The position numbers and the translations under genes were made by a program. The notes beneath the pieces are model-generated. The model had not been told where the DNA came from. It saw nothing but the letters and a program-made list of their open reading frames with translations, and ran no database searches. This document shows positions 17,401 through 26,846 of a stretch of 32,496 bases of DNA, in pieces. Every line of letters starts with the position of its first letter. Within the stretch, counting starts at the first letter, position 1. The stretch is from Planctomycetota bacterium (GTDB taxonomy: Bacteria; Planctomycetota; Planctomycetia; Planctomycetales; Planctomycetaceae): contig JAQBWV010000054.1 in the NCBI GenBank assembly GCA_027624335.1, forward strand, positions 1 through 32,496, written 5' to 3'.

Positions 17401-20400
17401 GGAATCTTGCGGGGATCGGGATCTCCAGTTCGCGAGCATTTTCGTCGTGCACGACGGCAACGATGCTGGCAACTATTTCAGTCGAGCCGGTTTCGCCGAC
17501 GTTGACTGACCAGTGAGTCTTCGTCAGCAAGACATCTTCCAATGACCTGGCTGGCAGTGAGGATGAGTTATTGAGCCTGGTCAGGTCAGTACTTCGAATG
17601 AGGACAAAGTCTGATTCCGCTCTGGACTGAAATGGCGAATCAAAGTAACGAATCAGAATTGGAATCGTCGTTTCCGAACTTGTCGCAGTTGGTTGTCCCC
17701 ACGCTGAAGCCGTCAGAAATGCCCACCCAATGAACGCGAAGCCCTTCACGATCCTCCGAGTGATCGTTGACGCCATACTGATCTGGCCAGCGTCTCCGCT
17801 CTTTGTTTGCTGTGCCCGAATGAGTGTTCTCGGTACGAGTATGGCAAGGATGCTTCCGAGCACGGCCGCACCAATAAGCTCCGCATAGACACCTGGTACA
17901 AGTGTCACGGAAGCAATGCAACCACTCAGCCAGAGCAACGCGAACTGACCGCGATGTGGCGCCGCGGTGGCTCTTAACAGAACGCCTATCAAGACGCTGA
18001 GAGTCAGGATGAACCAGGATAGTGAGTTCAGCCTCGCATGATCACAAACGTGAATCGACAGTGATTCTGGCAGTTCAGACGCGGATGCCGAAAAAACATT
18101 CCAGTCAGCTTTGATACTGGATCCCGTGCCTGCGTTCTGTCGGCTGCTGCCCCATAGAAAACGATCCCAGGCACCATTTTCGAGCGGATTGAATACTGGC
18201 GAAGAGTTGTGCCGGGCGAGCGGGCCGAAGAACCAGCTCAACCAGAATCCGGCAAGCTCATCCTCGCTCGCAGACAATTCCGGCGAAAAAGAAACTACGG
18301 AATATCGGTTCTGAAGGCGAACTCGCCAGTCAAACTGAATGACCGTCACATTGGCCGTTGGCATGTGGCATCGATACTTCTCTCGCAGGTACACGTCTTC
18401 CGATGGCTGTGTGTAATCGACGCTTAGTTCATCGCCCGACTCGACAAACATGAGCGGAATGCCCCAGTCCGAATTCTCCAGAACGGGAACAACAGGCTGA
18501 CCCCGCCAGGTAACAGCGAGCAGTTCGCATCCCGCCGGCAACTGAAAATGAAACGGCGACGGCGCGGCTGAGTAATGAAACTTCCACGTGAAGCGATTCA
18601 TATCCCGACTGTGATTTCCTGGTGACAATCGAGATTCACAACGGGCACTGACGATCACCGGTTGCATCAGCTGTGAACGTCCAACCGGCTCGTCGTTTCC
18701 GTAGTCCGTATTCACGCGATTTGACGGTTCGACATCTGGATCAGTGCCGACCTGCTTCTGCTCGTCAACATGACTGGTGGGCGAGCCTGAACTGGACGCC
18801 GGTTTGGTGGTCTCAGCACCCGCGATTGGGACCAGCTGAACGTCATCGTTACCAGCTTCCGGCGTCGATCGCGGAAGCGACAGTGTTGCCGTCAGAAGGT
18901 CGTTCGTCAGGGTCCAGAAGTCTGCCGTCCAGATTGCCTGAGGTGAGTCGCCGAACGAGGCGATTAAAGTCGTCCATTCACGACTGGCCATCGATTCGAC
19001 ATCAGCATGCCGACGATACGCTTCTGTTGAGATCTGCGTCTGCTGTAGCGGGTCGATGCCGACAATCCCCACAGCCAGCGATACAGAACGTGATATCTCC
19101 GGCAGGATGACTGGTACGCTGAACTCTGACTCGTGACTGCGGTCCGCCCGTTGCGCCGTCACCAGTATTCGAACTGGCTTGCGGATCGGTAAACCGTCAG
19201 CCAGGTCGATCGTCAGCTCCTGATGTCCTGCTGACTTTCGCACGATGCTCCAGGAAAGAGCTTCAGTTCCCGGGACGGGTGTGACGGATGGAGCAGCGAG
19301 AGAAACCGTCGTCAATTCCCATTCAAGTGGTATCCGCCAGGACGTTGCAAATACTCCTGGTGACTGTGAAGTCAAATCAAGAACCACTTGAAGCCGATGA
19401 GGGGTTGCTCCGACGTTCAACAGTGCGTACTCACGCACGGACAGCTTTCTGGACGATTGGCGGTCAGCGTTTTGAATATGCAATTCCAGGTGGGCCTGAG
19501 GCGAATATTGCTGAAATGCCAGTTCGTGCCGATCTTCGTCGACTGACGTGGCCGTCTGCCGCAAGCCTTCGACAGAGTAACTCGCTATCTGATAAGGAGA
19601 CTCGATGACCGCGCTGAAGCTTCCACCCAGAAGCACTGCGTTGGAAGGACGTGGAGGTTCGAGTCGGAGCACCGTTTTTGCCGCACGGGGCGGTGGCACC
19701 GGTTGGTTTCCACGGATGACAATCCTGCGCGAGTCCGTTGCACCAGCCTCCGGGATCTGTACGCGCAGTGCATGCCACTTATCCGGCTGAGGCCCAGTAT
19801 CGCGCCACGAATATGAGCGACCGACTCCGTTCTCAATCGATGAAACGATCAGTTCAGGGGGAATCGCAATCGTCAGTTCATCCACCTCGATCGGAAGTGC
19901 GTCGAACGAGAAGTCGAACAACTGTTCCAGCCACTCGGAACTCGATTGAAACCGGGAATTCAGTCGAAAGGCAGTCACTCCCTGATGTTGAATCGGCCCC
20001 GCCGTTCCCGGTTCGTGAAGCCGAATTCGGCAACGGTTGAGATGTCCCAGATCGACGCGCCAGAAAGTGAAACCTGCGGGCGCGGAGCCTGAGTCTTCTC
20101 CATTCAATCGTTCCGACACATTAGTGACAGCTCCAGCACTTGATGAAATCTGCCAACCTACGGGAACCTCCACCTGAAATCCGGTGATGCCCGCTCGTGG
20201 GACATCAATATCAAAGTCTATTCCGGTGAGTCGCTGGCGACCGGCAAGACTCCACTTGAAACTGAGATTCTCAACGTTACGTCGAGTCACGAGACGCTTA
20301 ACACCTGCGAGACTGGTTCCGAGAATCGCACGACGTTCCTCGTTCGAGAACGTTCCGTCGTCTGCCCAGGTTGGCTCGGACACCGCGAGGCTGCATGGGT

Positions 20401-20785
20401 CAAACGAGATGACTCCAGCGTCTCGACTGCCGCAAGTCAGTATCGCCGTACCTGATTCCAGACGCTGAGTCCGAGGATCAAAGGTGGCTTTGTAGAACGC
20501 AGTAGAAAACGGAAATCGATCCGATCCAGTAGACGCAATTCCTGCCGAAGTCAGCAGCAGGTCAAGTTTCTCGGGCTCAATGGGTACCCAGTCGCCAGGC
20601 GGCCATGCGTCAGGACGATTGCCTGGAACGAACGTTCGTTCAACACGCAGCGGTGACGGATCAGCACAAAGCACACCCGTAGCGGAACAGGCAACTTGCG
20701 CAACGACTGCCAGCAGAATGACAACCGTCCGGGACGGTCGCATCAACCTGACTTTTGCGTATTGCAGAATTTTATCAGATGACAC
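14405..20785 (-). CDS. Giant membrane-anchored secreted protein, apparent two-unit fusion
   Basis: This encodes 2126 residues with no recognisable enzyme motif. A signal peptide (TVVILLAVVAQVACSATGVLCA) opens a long ectodomain of alternating strand-like stretches (to about residue 915). Several membrane helices follow at about 920-990 (SWFILTLSVLIGVLL; AELIGAAVLGSILAILV). At Met1004 a second signal-like segment begins (RRIVKGFAFIGWAFLTASAW), followed by another ectodomain of about 1000 residues and three C-terminal helices at about 2038-2105. Each half repeats the architecture of the neighbouring 1193-residue protein, 51 bases upstream, so this looks like a fused tandem duplicate. GTG 20785 has GAGG seven bases upstream; an internal ATG at 20743 is the alternative. 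Function is unknown; planctomycete genomes often carry such proteins. Confidence 0.85.
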   Translation of the reverse strand: MSSDKILQYAKVRLMRPSRTVVILLAVVAQVACSATGVLCADPSPLRVERTFVPGNRPDAWPPGDWVPIEPEKLDLLLTSAGIASTGSDRFPFSTAFYKATFDPRTQRLESGTAILTCGSRDAGVISFDPCSLAVSEPTWADDGTFSNEERRAILGTSLAGVKRLVTRRNVENLSFKWSLAGRQRLTGIDFDIDVPRAGITGFQVEVPVGWQISSSAGAVTNVSERLNGEDSGSAPAGFTFWRVDLGHLNRCRIRLHEPGTAGPIQHQGVTAFRLNSRFQSSSEWLEQLFDFSFDALPIEVDELTIAIPPELIVSSIENGVGRSYSWRDTGPQPDKWHALRVQIPEAGATDSRRIVIRGNQPVPPPRAAKTVLRLEPPRPSNAVLLGGSFSAVIESPYQIASYSVEGLRQTATSVDEDRHELAFQQYSPQAHLELHIQNADRQSSRKLSVREYALLNVGATPHRLQVVLDLTSQSPGVFATSWRIPLEWELTTVSLAAPSVTPVPGTEALSWSIVRKSAGHQELTIDLADGLPIRKPVRILVTAQRADRSHESEFSVPVILPEISRSVSLAVGIVGIDPLQQTQISTEAYRRHADVESMASREWTTLIASFGDSPQAIWTADFWTLTNDLLTATLSLPRSTPEAGNDDVQLVPIAGAETTKPASSSGSPTSHVDEQKQVGTDPDVEPSNRVNTDYGNDEPVGRSQLMQPVIVSARCESRLSPGNHSRDMNRFTWKFHYSAAPSPFHFQLPAGCELLAVTWRGQPVVPVLENSDWGIPLMFVESGDELSVDYTQPSEDVYLREKYRCHMPTANVTVIQFDWRVRLQNRYSVVSFSPELSASEDELAGFWLSWFFGPLARHNSSPVFNPLENGAWDRFLWGSSRQNAGTGSSIKADWNVFSASASELPESLSIHVCDHARLNSLSWFILTLSVLIGVLLRATAAPHRGQFALLWLSGCIASVTLVPGVYAELIGAAVLGSILAILVPRTLIRAQQTKSGDAGQISMASTITRRIVKGFAFIGWAFLTASAWGQPTATSSETTIPILIRYFDSPFQSRAESDFVLIRSTDLTRLNNSSSLPARSLEDVLLTKTHWSVNVGETGSTEIVASIVAVVHDENARELEIPIPARFLVGQSTCLINGEAANVLPTADGSRLRLPLRPRSTTVFHDGANGRPLPPPLPEAIDLWREYSIQLRFRPLMVRSPERFQISLPVPSVVDARATVSFHDRPQTAFISDPSRQLEITPASLVDLEIGPVSELTAGWHRSKTGSTALETASTPQPQVEIRSLVEIHPTWMQRRTLARYTVTDQSIRYISWKLPVHSHVDLSRFRLRNLVDKVIRNYEHDAVLTCEFDPPMTASFDFDLSWRQLEPNSTASSAIEWAVPVATGPDTLPLLVSSHLAGLSAETGFQLSQTLQQQQATASGVDGVGFVGVWPENDRPRAPQMTFRVSEATRLIPGITPIQIQRTTRQSQVARIQPFGVQWTISAEVDTAVAPAFTHEFRLDDSFRIDSVTVVEDGVDRLSHWEHENGKLLLHLVDRRSGVQNITIVGQQKIPPNGAVTVPRMEAIAGVTAEATLLVLRSRQLQVQIEGADVINDDATHRETLDSEEVAGRFRLRSGQAATFQIERVPVEQSARIFAVISAGDSNRLRVATTVDLQAMSKRNVRIQLPAWAVGEDAEVKVEVDQAIASAMHSADRTTVDVTLSRPLPKRVRINILITLTPSGHSELLLPAMTIGNVEHLHAGIAIAQELDDWELMPNDPINETMQHELDESQLQSTGDSAEFVTWTGLTRLSRRSSRSAPTELPPFVLHSIRPGINHSGVSTTRIVLQTENTHATLNWPPDAVLISARIDGHLESILPPVDGSLRLPFVGTHTIHDVELLWSLRRDSTTLKIQRRSLWLPQLLSAESVHSFVVAVPGNGVRLISTEDASEADIQDAVDVSRRWMDFARRGDLLPSAADTTRHMFESLSKERHDTDILDSSTSSTDPLLPIADSGSPLWARLKTAAAADHRDNSDSLAITQKVDDAEIGLWVVDNRVNGILGSVLIALLAMPVFVVFLGLETGDRIARRPELSWLLLGLIWWLCLRGSAVGFMLAVVSIVWVVALHLRARRSGMATAGSLLPDNMNA

Positions 20786-20836
20786 CTGATGCCCTCACGC
20801 CTCTAGTCTCAAACGCGTCGAAGCCTGTTCGAAACG

Positions 20837-23800
20837 TCAGGCAAGCCTCTCGCTTACAGCTTTTGACTCGTCGTGAATGATCTCTTCGCGGGACGAACCC
20901 GGTACGAGGAAATCGCTGGGAGAGGAGAACGTCACCAGAGACGCACGTTGCCGACGCTTGACACGTGACTCGATTGCCGAGGCGGCAACAGCCAGCAACA
21001 ACCCGAACAATGCTGGCTGCAGCAACAGTTGCACGGCTTCCAGGTGCCACAGTCCGGCCAGCGAAAGTCCGAAACCGACGACAAGAATTGTCAGCACGTG
21101 TTGCGTTCCCGGGATTCGGAGCAGCACCAACCCAACGGCAAGCGCAAGCCCCGCACCTGCGAGAATCACGGCTGGCTGGCTCATCGTCTGAAGCGTTACC
21201 TCGCGTTGATGTCCAAACGTACCGAAGCGATAGCTGTTGCCATACGTGACTGTCGCGAGCGTGTCAAACGGAAGTTCCTGGAGTTGAGTCTTCAGGGATG
21301 ACGTTGCTTCCGGATCCAGATCATCCAGCAGCCAGTCAGCCAGCGCAAGATTGCCATCAACGGGCCGACGACTCCAAACGATCGCCTGACGTTGCCAGGA
21401 AAATCGGGGAGTGTAGTCTTGTGGATAGACCACGAGATGCTGGTCGAATGGTAATACGACATCCCACATTGTCTCTGCCAGCCACACATCTGACGCAAAT
21501 CGTGGAGCCTGAAGTTGCAGCTTATTAATGCCAGTGAATCCCTCGTTCTGATCGGCAACGTACTCCAGCGCAAGGATATGTTTTTCGCGGTTCGGCATGC
21601 CGTCGACCAGAATTCGAACATCTGTCTCAGACGCCCGGACCTCGTTTGTCGGTACAGTGTCCAGGGATGCGGCAGTCCGAGGATAAACCAGCCGGTCCTT
21701 CTCCAGTAGATTTCCATCCCACCAGACGCTTAGCGACGATTGATCTGAGTGAGCAGGTAGCGTTATGGTCAGAAACGAAATGTCACCGTCGATCAGATAG
21801 ACGCCTCGAGTTCTGGCAGCTCCGCTTTGAAACCGTGTCTGCAACGCGGATCGGCGAACGACAAAATTCTGCGTCGCTCTTTCGGGAGCTGCCTCCAGAG
21901 TCAGGCCAACATTGCGAACAGCGCCCGATGCTATCCAGGAAGGCGACTTGCCCAGTGTCAATTCCTGACTCCATAGCGCGTCTTTGAGCTGAACTCCGAC
22001 ATTGCCGGGCGATCGAATCTCGACGCGAGTGGTGTGACCAGGACCTTCAGTTGGCTGTAGTAAGGGAACGTCAATCATGGCCTTTCCTGAACCGGCGAAT
22101 TCCGGAGGCACCGCAATCGAGTACGAGCACATGACATCAAACTGCCCCAGTCGGGGCTCAGGAAGATTCAGACGAATCTGCCTCACTCTTTCAAACTCAG
22201 GACCACCATCTTCCGCTTTGAGTGGTACTGAAGGCGTCTCGTCTTCCCCGACCAGCCAGAACTCGGCAGATCGAACAGCAGCGGGTACGAGAATCCTCAG
22301 TCGATCCAGTTCCTTATAGACAACGGAGTAATGCAGTCGCTGTTCAATCGCGATCCACTCGTCATCGAGCGTCAGAGTGGCCCTCGAAGTTGTCGCCACG
22401 TCCTGTGGATGCGTCGTGACCGTCGCTTCAAACATCAAACTCCGTGACGTACTTTCCAGCAGCCTCGGCGACAGATTCAGAGGCGTTCTGATCTGATGCG
22501 CCGGCGTCGTCGCGAATCCATCCAGAACAGCCCGTACGCTCGTGCCATCAACTGTCATCATTGTATTTTCGACGTCATTCGCATTGCGAATTGTCAATTT
22601 CGACACCGGCGTAAAGTCACCATCGACGGTCGGGAATGAAATCGGGAATGACTCATCACCCAGCTGTATGGGGCGTCTTGCTTGAAACTCGACGGTCACG
22701 ATCCCGTGTGTTCGATTCAGAGCCTCAGAAAACTGCAACGTAATCTCGTCAGACATTCCGGCAGAACCTGGACCGACATCTGACGACGGACCTGAATCAC
22801 CGGGTGCAACGCCAGAAACATGCACTCGCTCTGCCGGTTTGACCACCTCGATCTGATGCCATCCCTGCGTCCGAAACCCCGGCCAGTTGAGCCTGACATG
22901 ATCAAGCGAACCACGATAAACGATGACCTGGAAACCAGCAGATAGTTCCGCCGATGCCCCTCGAAGCAACAGATCGTACGACGGACTGACGCGATAACTT
23001 GGTTCGATCCGCTCAAGTTCGAACTCCACTCGGGAAGTTCGACCTGGCAATCGATAGGCCTGCTGAAACTCGATCTGCGGATCAAACTGAGTTTCCACTC
23101 GCTTACGGAACGAGGAAGTTCGAATGCGCTGAATCAGTTGAGGGCGCGGCAGCAGCTGACCTAATCGAAATCCCTCGGCCACACTGATACCAAGTAGCGT
23201 CTCCTGTCGTGCAGCATTCTCAACGTTGAAGCCGCCAATCGAAAAACGATCCGTCGCGCTGCTCGCTGACGACGAGAGCAGCCACTTCAAACGAACAGGT
23301 CCCGCGGTCGCTTCCTGAAGAGTCACCACAACGGGACTGCTCTGCAGATTCGACGTCGTAAGCGATTCGTGCGTCGAACTGGAAACCGAAAGGACATCGA
23401 ACCCCTGTGGGAGCTGAATTGTGGCTTTGTTGAAACTTCCACGTGTTGCCGTGATTGTCTGAACCGCGTCCAGCGACAGGCCATCGATTCCCGCATCGGC
23501 AGCAATCAGTGTCTCGACTTGAATTTCGGTTCGCGCTTCCTGCTGCCTATCGAGGACCTGCCATGGCAGATCGATCGCCGCTCCCAACCCGTGTACGATC
23601 AACTCGGAATGTGAATCAGGCAGCGCTCGCACCTCAACATCGCCCAACTGTTCCGGACGTACCGTGACCGCATCTCCTGGGACAGTCAGCCGCAGTGAAC
23701 TTTGAGCAGTTCCCGGCAATGACAATTGCAGTCGGTTTGAATTACCCGTCTTTCGAATCGGGACCAGAATCTGGAGATCGATCCTGTGCTGTCCTGCCTC

Positions 23801-24418
23801 CATAATGCGACATTTCATTCCGCCGCCTTTTTCAGTCGGAATGAACTCGACCGAATTTGACCTGGTGCGCCGGTGCAGCAGCAGCGTCGCTTCGTTCAAT
23901 CGAAGTGGGACATCGACCTGGCCAATCCCTTCTTTGACGAAGACTTCGATTGAGACATCCAGTTTTGCAACAGCCCGGTCAATGGCGACTTCGCCCATCA
24001 GACTGATCGCCGCTACGTAATATCCGGGCAGGTCATTGGTGGTTGTATCCAGAAGCTGCTCTCGCCACTTCAGGTATTCGCTGATCTGCCCACCGGCTCG
24101 TACGCGCAACACTTCGCCGTTCTCGTCAACGAAAACGACGATATCCAGCGGGCCGGGAGGGTCTGCCAGAGGCTTCGCGGAAGCGGCAGGTGTCGTCGAC
24201 GTGGCTCCCGTACCAGCCTCTGCAGTCGCCGAATCAGGCAGTGATGGTTGTGCGTCAGCTCGACTCGAAACGGTCAGTGCAACAACTACAGCCACCAGCA
24301 TGGGCAGAAAGCGTCGGAAAGACAGCAATCGATTCGTTTTGGTCTCCAGCTGTGTGCGACTACAGATCTTCTGCGCAGGCGAGGGGCGAGACGAATTGCA
24401 TGTTTCAGTCACCATCAT
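20837..24418 (-). CDS. Large signal-peptide and membrane-anchored protein, unknown function
   Basis: This encodes 1193 residues. A long basic N-terminus leads to a signal peptide (RRFLPMLVAVVVALTVSSRADA), an Ala/Thr/Pro-rich linker, and an ectodomain from about residue 90 to 1080 made of beta-sandwich-like strand patterns with repeated 'xxLPxx' turns (IQLPQGFDVLSVSSS; ITLPAHSDQSSLSVWWDGN). Three hydrophobic segments at about 1083-1150 anchor it, leaving a charged tail of about 43 residues, probably cytoplasmic. No catalytic motif is recognised. The C-terminal block of ectodomain (SLSVWWDGN ... LALEYVADQ ... LQLQAPRF ... WDVVLPFDQHLVVYP) has counterparts near the end of both halves of the downstream giant protein. 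The pair probably forms an operon and an envelope complex. Confidence 0.85.
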   Translation of the reverse strand: MMVTETCNSSRPSPAQKICSRTQLETKTNRLLSFRRFLPMLVAVVVALTVSSRADAQPSLPDSATAEAGTGATSTTPAASAKPLADPPGPLDIVVFVDENGEVLRVRAGGQISEYLKWREQLLDTTTNDLPGYYVAAISLMGEVAIDRAVAKLDVSIEVFVKEGIGQVDVPLRLNEATLLLHRRTRSNSVEFIPTEKGGGMKCRIMEAGQHRIDLQILVPIRKTGNSNRLQLSLPGTAQSSLRLTVPGDAVTVRPEQLGDVEVRALPDSHSELIVHGLGAAIDLPWQVLDRQQEARTEIQVETLIAADAGIDGLSLDAVQTITATRGSFNKATIQLPQGFDVLSVSSSTHESLTTSNLQSSPVVVTLQEATAGPVRLKWLLSSSASSATDRFSIGGFNVENAARQETLLGISVAEGFRLGQLLPRPQLIQRIRTSSFRKRVETQFDPQIEFQQAYRLPGRTSRVEFELERIEPSYRVSPSYDLLLRGASAELSAGFQVIVYRGSLDHVRLNWPGFRTQGWHQIEVVKPAERVHVSGVAPGDSGPSSDVGPGSAGMSDEITLQFSEALNRTHGIVTVEFQARRPIQLGDESFPISFPTVDGDFTPVSKLTIRNANDVENTMMTVDGTSVRAVLDGFATTPAHQIRTPLNLSPRLLESTSRSLMFEATVTTHPQDVATTSRATLTLDDEWIAIEQRLHYSVVYKELDRLRILVPAAVRSAEFWLVGEDETPSVPLKAEDGGPEFERVRQIRLNLPEPRLGQFDVMCSYSIAVPPEFAGSGKAMIDVPLLQPTEGPGHTTRVEIRSPGNVGVQLKDALWSQELTLGKSPSWIASGAVRNVGLTLEAAPERATQNFVVRRSALQTRFQSGAARTRGVYLIDGDISFLTITLPAHSDQSSLSVWWDGNLLEKDRLVYPRTAASLDTVPTNEVRASETDVRILVDGMPNREKHILALEYVADQNEGFTGINKLQLQAPRFASDVWLAETMWDVVLPFDQHLVVYPQDYTPRFSWQRQAIVWSRRPVDGNLALADWLLDDLDPEATSSLKTQLQELPFDTLATVTYGNSYRFGTFGHQREVTLQTMSQPAVILAGAGLALAVGLVLLRIPGTQHVLTILVVGFGLSLAGLWHLEAVQLLLQPALFGLLLAVAASAIESRVKRRQRASLVTFSSPSDFLVPGSSREEIIHDESKAVSERLA

Positions 24419-24922
24419 GATTGAGTGCAGTGATTTTCACTTGCGGTCCGCAGATCACCGGCGCCGACGTCATGACGACAGCACGGCTGGTGATGTAATT
24501 GCCGCTGGTGACGTGCCACTCGGAAGAAGAATCCGAACAGCGCCGAGAGTGCAGGTGTAGAATGATCAGACGTGGACAGTGTGACGTAGCCCGCTCCTGC
24601 ATGGTACGTCCACTTTTACGGTATCGATAGGTGCAATCCAGCACCTCTCCGGACATAACGACACGTCACGTTCGCGACGATAATTGAATATGGCAGCTTG
24701 TGCATGTCACCCGGATCTCGACGACCAACCAAAGGTCCGCTCGGGTAAAGATTCACTCGTTGCGACCGATTGATGACCGCGAAAACTCCGGCAGGTCAAA
24801 AGTTTGTCCCGGACCGAATGTGAAAGACGTTCTTTACAGGTTCCTGATCCTACGTCACACCTGAGTTGCCGGGTGGCAAATCTCTGAACGCACACATCAA
24901 GTCTTGCCGATTGACCGGTGAG
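24419..24922. other. Long intergenic region upstream of the large membrane-protein operon
   Basis: About 500 bases have no credible gene; an 83-residue frame on the minus strand has no protein-like pattern. A hairpin TTGCC-GGGT-GGCAA at 24866-24879 lies about 45 bases past the ROK kinase stop and may mark the transcript end, although it has no T-run. The 11-mer GCTGGTGAYGT occurs twice, 18 bases apart (24486 and 24504). The region should also carry the promoter of the 1193-residue gene. Confidence 0.4.
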
Positions 24923-25888
24923 CTACGAGACGGTTAGAGATTCGGCCGCCAGAGCGATGGTTCCGAGCAGCCCCGCTTTCTCGCCGAGGATCGACTTCTC
25001 CACCTGGACATTTTCTGTTGGAAACATCCCCACATGTTTTCGCGCAGCCGTTCGAACCGGGTCGATCAGGATGTCGCCCATTTCGGCCACTCCGCCGGCA
25101 AGTACTACCAGGTCCGGGTGAATGATCGTTACGACGTTAGCGACACCGATGCCCAGGTAACCCGCGCGTCGCCTGATCGACTGAGCCAACACTTCGTCGC
25201 CTTCAATGGCCGCCTGAGCCATTTCGCGCGGGCTGACTTTCGAGACGTCACCGCCGACAAGTTTGTGAAGCCCTGGAGCCAGTCCTGCTTTCAACAATCG
25301 TACGCCTTCGCCCGTGAATGCCGGTCCACTGACGAGCGTTTCCAGACAACCTCGCTGACCGCAGCCACAAATGGGCCCGTCAGGCAGGATGCGTTGATGA
25401 CCAAGTTCTCCAGCGGCGCCGAGCGGGCCCAGAACCAGCTTTCCGTCAACCACGATCCCGCCACCAACTCCCGTGCCAAGAGTCAGCATCGCCATCGAGT
25501 TGATGCCCTTGCCGAGTCCGAACCGAAGTTCGCCCAGCGTCGCCGCACGCGCGTCGTTCAGAAGTCGAACCGGGCACGCGAGCCGAGCAGTCAACAGCTT
25601 CGCCACTTCAATATCTCGCCATTGAGTCGGCATGTTGGGCAGAAACTTTGTCGTTCCGGCTTTCAGATCGACGAGCCCAGGAACTCCCAGCCCGAACGCT
25701 GCGGGAGACACTCCAACCTCTGTGGCCAGGACGAGTACCTGGTCAGCAATCCTCGTCAGCACTCGTTCCGGTCCCTCGTGAGAATCCGTTGGAATTTTCG
25801 CTTCCGCCACGATCGTGCCGTCGCACTTCGCCAGCGCGATCGACACCGTCGTTCCCCCAAGATCTGCTCCTGCAATCAGGGTAGTCAT
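24923..25888 (-). CDS. ROK-family sugar kinase (glucokinase-like)
   Basis: This is a 321-residue ROK kinase, phosphorylating glucose or a related hexose with ATP in the cytoplasm. It shows the N-terminal phosphate loop (GADLGGTTVSIALA), LGVPGLVD, the catalytic Asp in LLNDARAATLGE, the adenosine loop GTGVGGGIVVDGKLV, and the zinc-binding ROK signature GHQRILPDGPICGCGQRGCLE with its cysteines complete. There is no N-terminal HTH, so it is an enzyme rather than a ROK repressor. It follows the TIM-barrel isomerase/epimerase gene by 37 bases and the two are probably one operon of sugar metabolism. A glucokinase role is likely, but other hexoses cannot be excluded. Confidence 0.9.
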   Translation of the reverse strand: MTTLIAGADLGGTTVSIALAKCDGTIVAEAKIPTDSHEGPERVLTRIADQVLVLATEVGVSPAAFGLGVPGLVDLKAGTTKFLPNMPTQWRDIEVAKLLTARLACPVRLLNDARAATLGELRFGLGKGINSMAMLTLGTGVGGGIVVDGKLVLGPLGAAGELGHQRILPDGPICGCGQRGCLETLVSGPAFTGEGVRLLKAGLAPGLHKLVGGDVSKVSPREMAQAAIEGDEVLAQSIRRRAGYLGIGVANVVTIIHPDLVVLAGGVAEMGDILIDPVRTAARKHVGMFPTENVQVEKSILGEKAGLLGTIALAAESLTVS

Positions 25889-25925
25889 AGTTGCTGCTCC
25901 AACCGCAAAAACCGCACGACGTCTC

Positions 25926-26846
25926 TCAGTTGCTGATGAAGTTTCTCAAATAGGTATGACTTTGTCTGAGCGACGCTTTCCGCAATTCCAGAGTGCCTTC
26001 GTAAGCTCGATCCTCAACCTCGACGCACACCGGGCCGGTATAGCCGACGTCGGTGAGTACCGAGCAGAACCTGCCCCAGTCGACGTCGCCCATGCCGGGA
26101 AGTTTCGGCACGTGATACTCCACGGGATGAGCCATGATGCCGACCTGGTCCAGCCGGTCCCTGTCAATGCGGACGTCTTTCGCATGGATATGAAACAGCT
26201 TGTCCGAAAAGCTTTTCATTGGCTGAAGGTAGTCCATGAATTGCCAGACCATATGCGAGGGATCGTAGTTGAGTCCAAAGCTGTTGCTCGAAATGTCGCT
26301 GAACATGCGGGTCCAGATTGCTGGCGTTGTGGCCAGATTCTTGCCCCCTGGCCACTCGTCCGCCGTAAAACTCATAGGACAATTTTCGATACCGACACGA
26401 ACTCCGTGATCCTCGGCAAACTGTATCAGCGGTTTCCAGACTTCCAGAAACCTCGGCCAGTTGTCGTCGACGGACTTCGTCCAGTCGCGACCAATGAACG
26501 TGTTCATCTGATTGATGCCGAGCACAGCCGACGCCTGAATCACTTTTCGAATCTGAGCGATGCTGGCTTCAGCTTCCAGGCGATCAGGCGTGAGTGGATT
26601 GGGATAATAGCCCAGCCCGCTGATTTCGATCCCTGCTGCCTGGGCGATGCCGATCACTTCATCCGCCTGACTCTGTCCGAAGTCAGTGACGTCAATATGA
26701 GTGATGCCGGCGTACCGCCGTTCGGCTTTACTGACTGGCCAGCACATGACTTCGACACAGGTGTAGCCGGTGTCGGCTGCACATTGGAACACAGTCTCGA
26801 GGTCAAGCTCCGGAAGAATGGCACTGACAAATCCCAGTTTCAGCAT
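25926..26846 (-). CDS. Sugar phosphate isomerase/epimerase (xylose isomerase-like TIM barrel)
   Basis: This is a 306-residue protein of the AP endonuclease 2 / xylose isomerase-like TIM-barrel family, cytoplasmic metal-dependent sugar isomerases or epimerases. Visible features are the first strand [28 protein letters not shown], the metal-site [20 protein letters not shown] and [12 protein letters not shown], and the C-terminal [12 protein letters not shown]. These supply the expected Glu, Asp, His and Glu ligands. I used ATG 26846 because the first barrel strand starts immediately and GGAG lies nine bases upstream; the open frame runs to 27155, but that part lacks family character. The gene is first in a two-gene unit with the ROK kinase. 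The substrate is not identifiable. Confidence 0.87.
   Translation of the reverse strand: MLKLGFVSAILPELDLETVFQCAADTGYTCVEVMCWPVSKAERRYAGITHIDVTDFGQSQADEVIGIAQAAGIEISGLGYYPNPLTPDRLEAEASIAQIRKVIQASAVLGINQMNTFIGRDWTKSVDDNWPRFLEVWKPLIQFAEDHGVRVGIENCPMSFTADEWPGGKNLATTPAIWTRMFSDISSNSFGLNYDPSHMVWQFMDYLQPMKSFSDKLFHIHAKDVRIDRDRLDQVGIMAHPVEYHVPKLPGMGDVDWGRFCSVLTDVGYTGPVCVEVEDRAYEGTLELRKASLRQSHTYLRNFISN

Noticed and set aside
17776..17776. Internal ATG in the giant gene as the start of a separate gene
   Set aside because: There is no nearby Shine-Dalgarno and the frame is continuous from upstream, so a single fused protein is the simpler reading, although a split product remains possible.
24405..24656. 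83-codon minus-strand frame upstream of the 1193-residue gene
   Set aside because: It is Arg/Ser/Cys-rich with no domain, overlaps the start of the real gene in another frame and has no supporting start signal.
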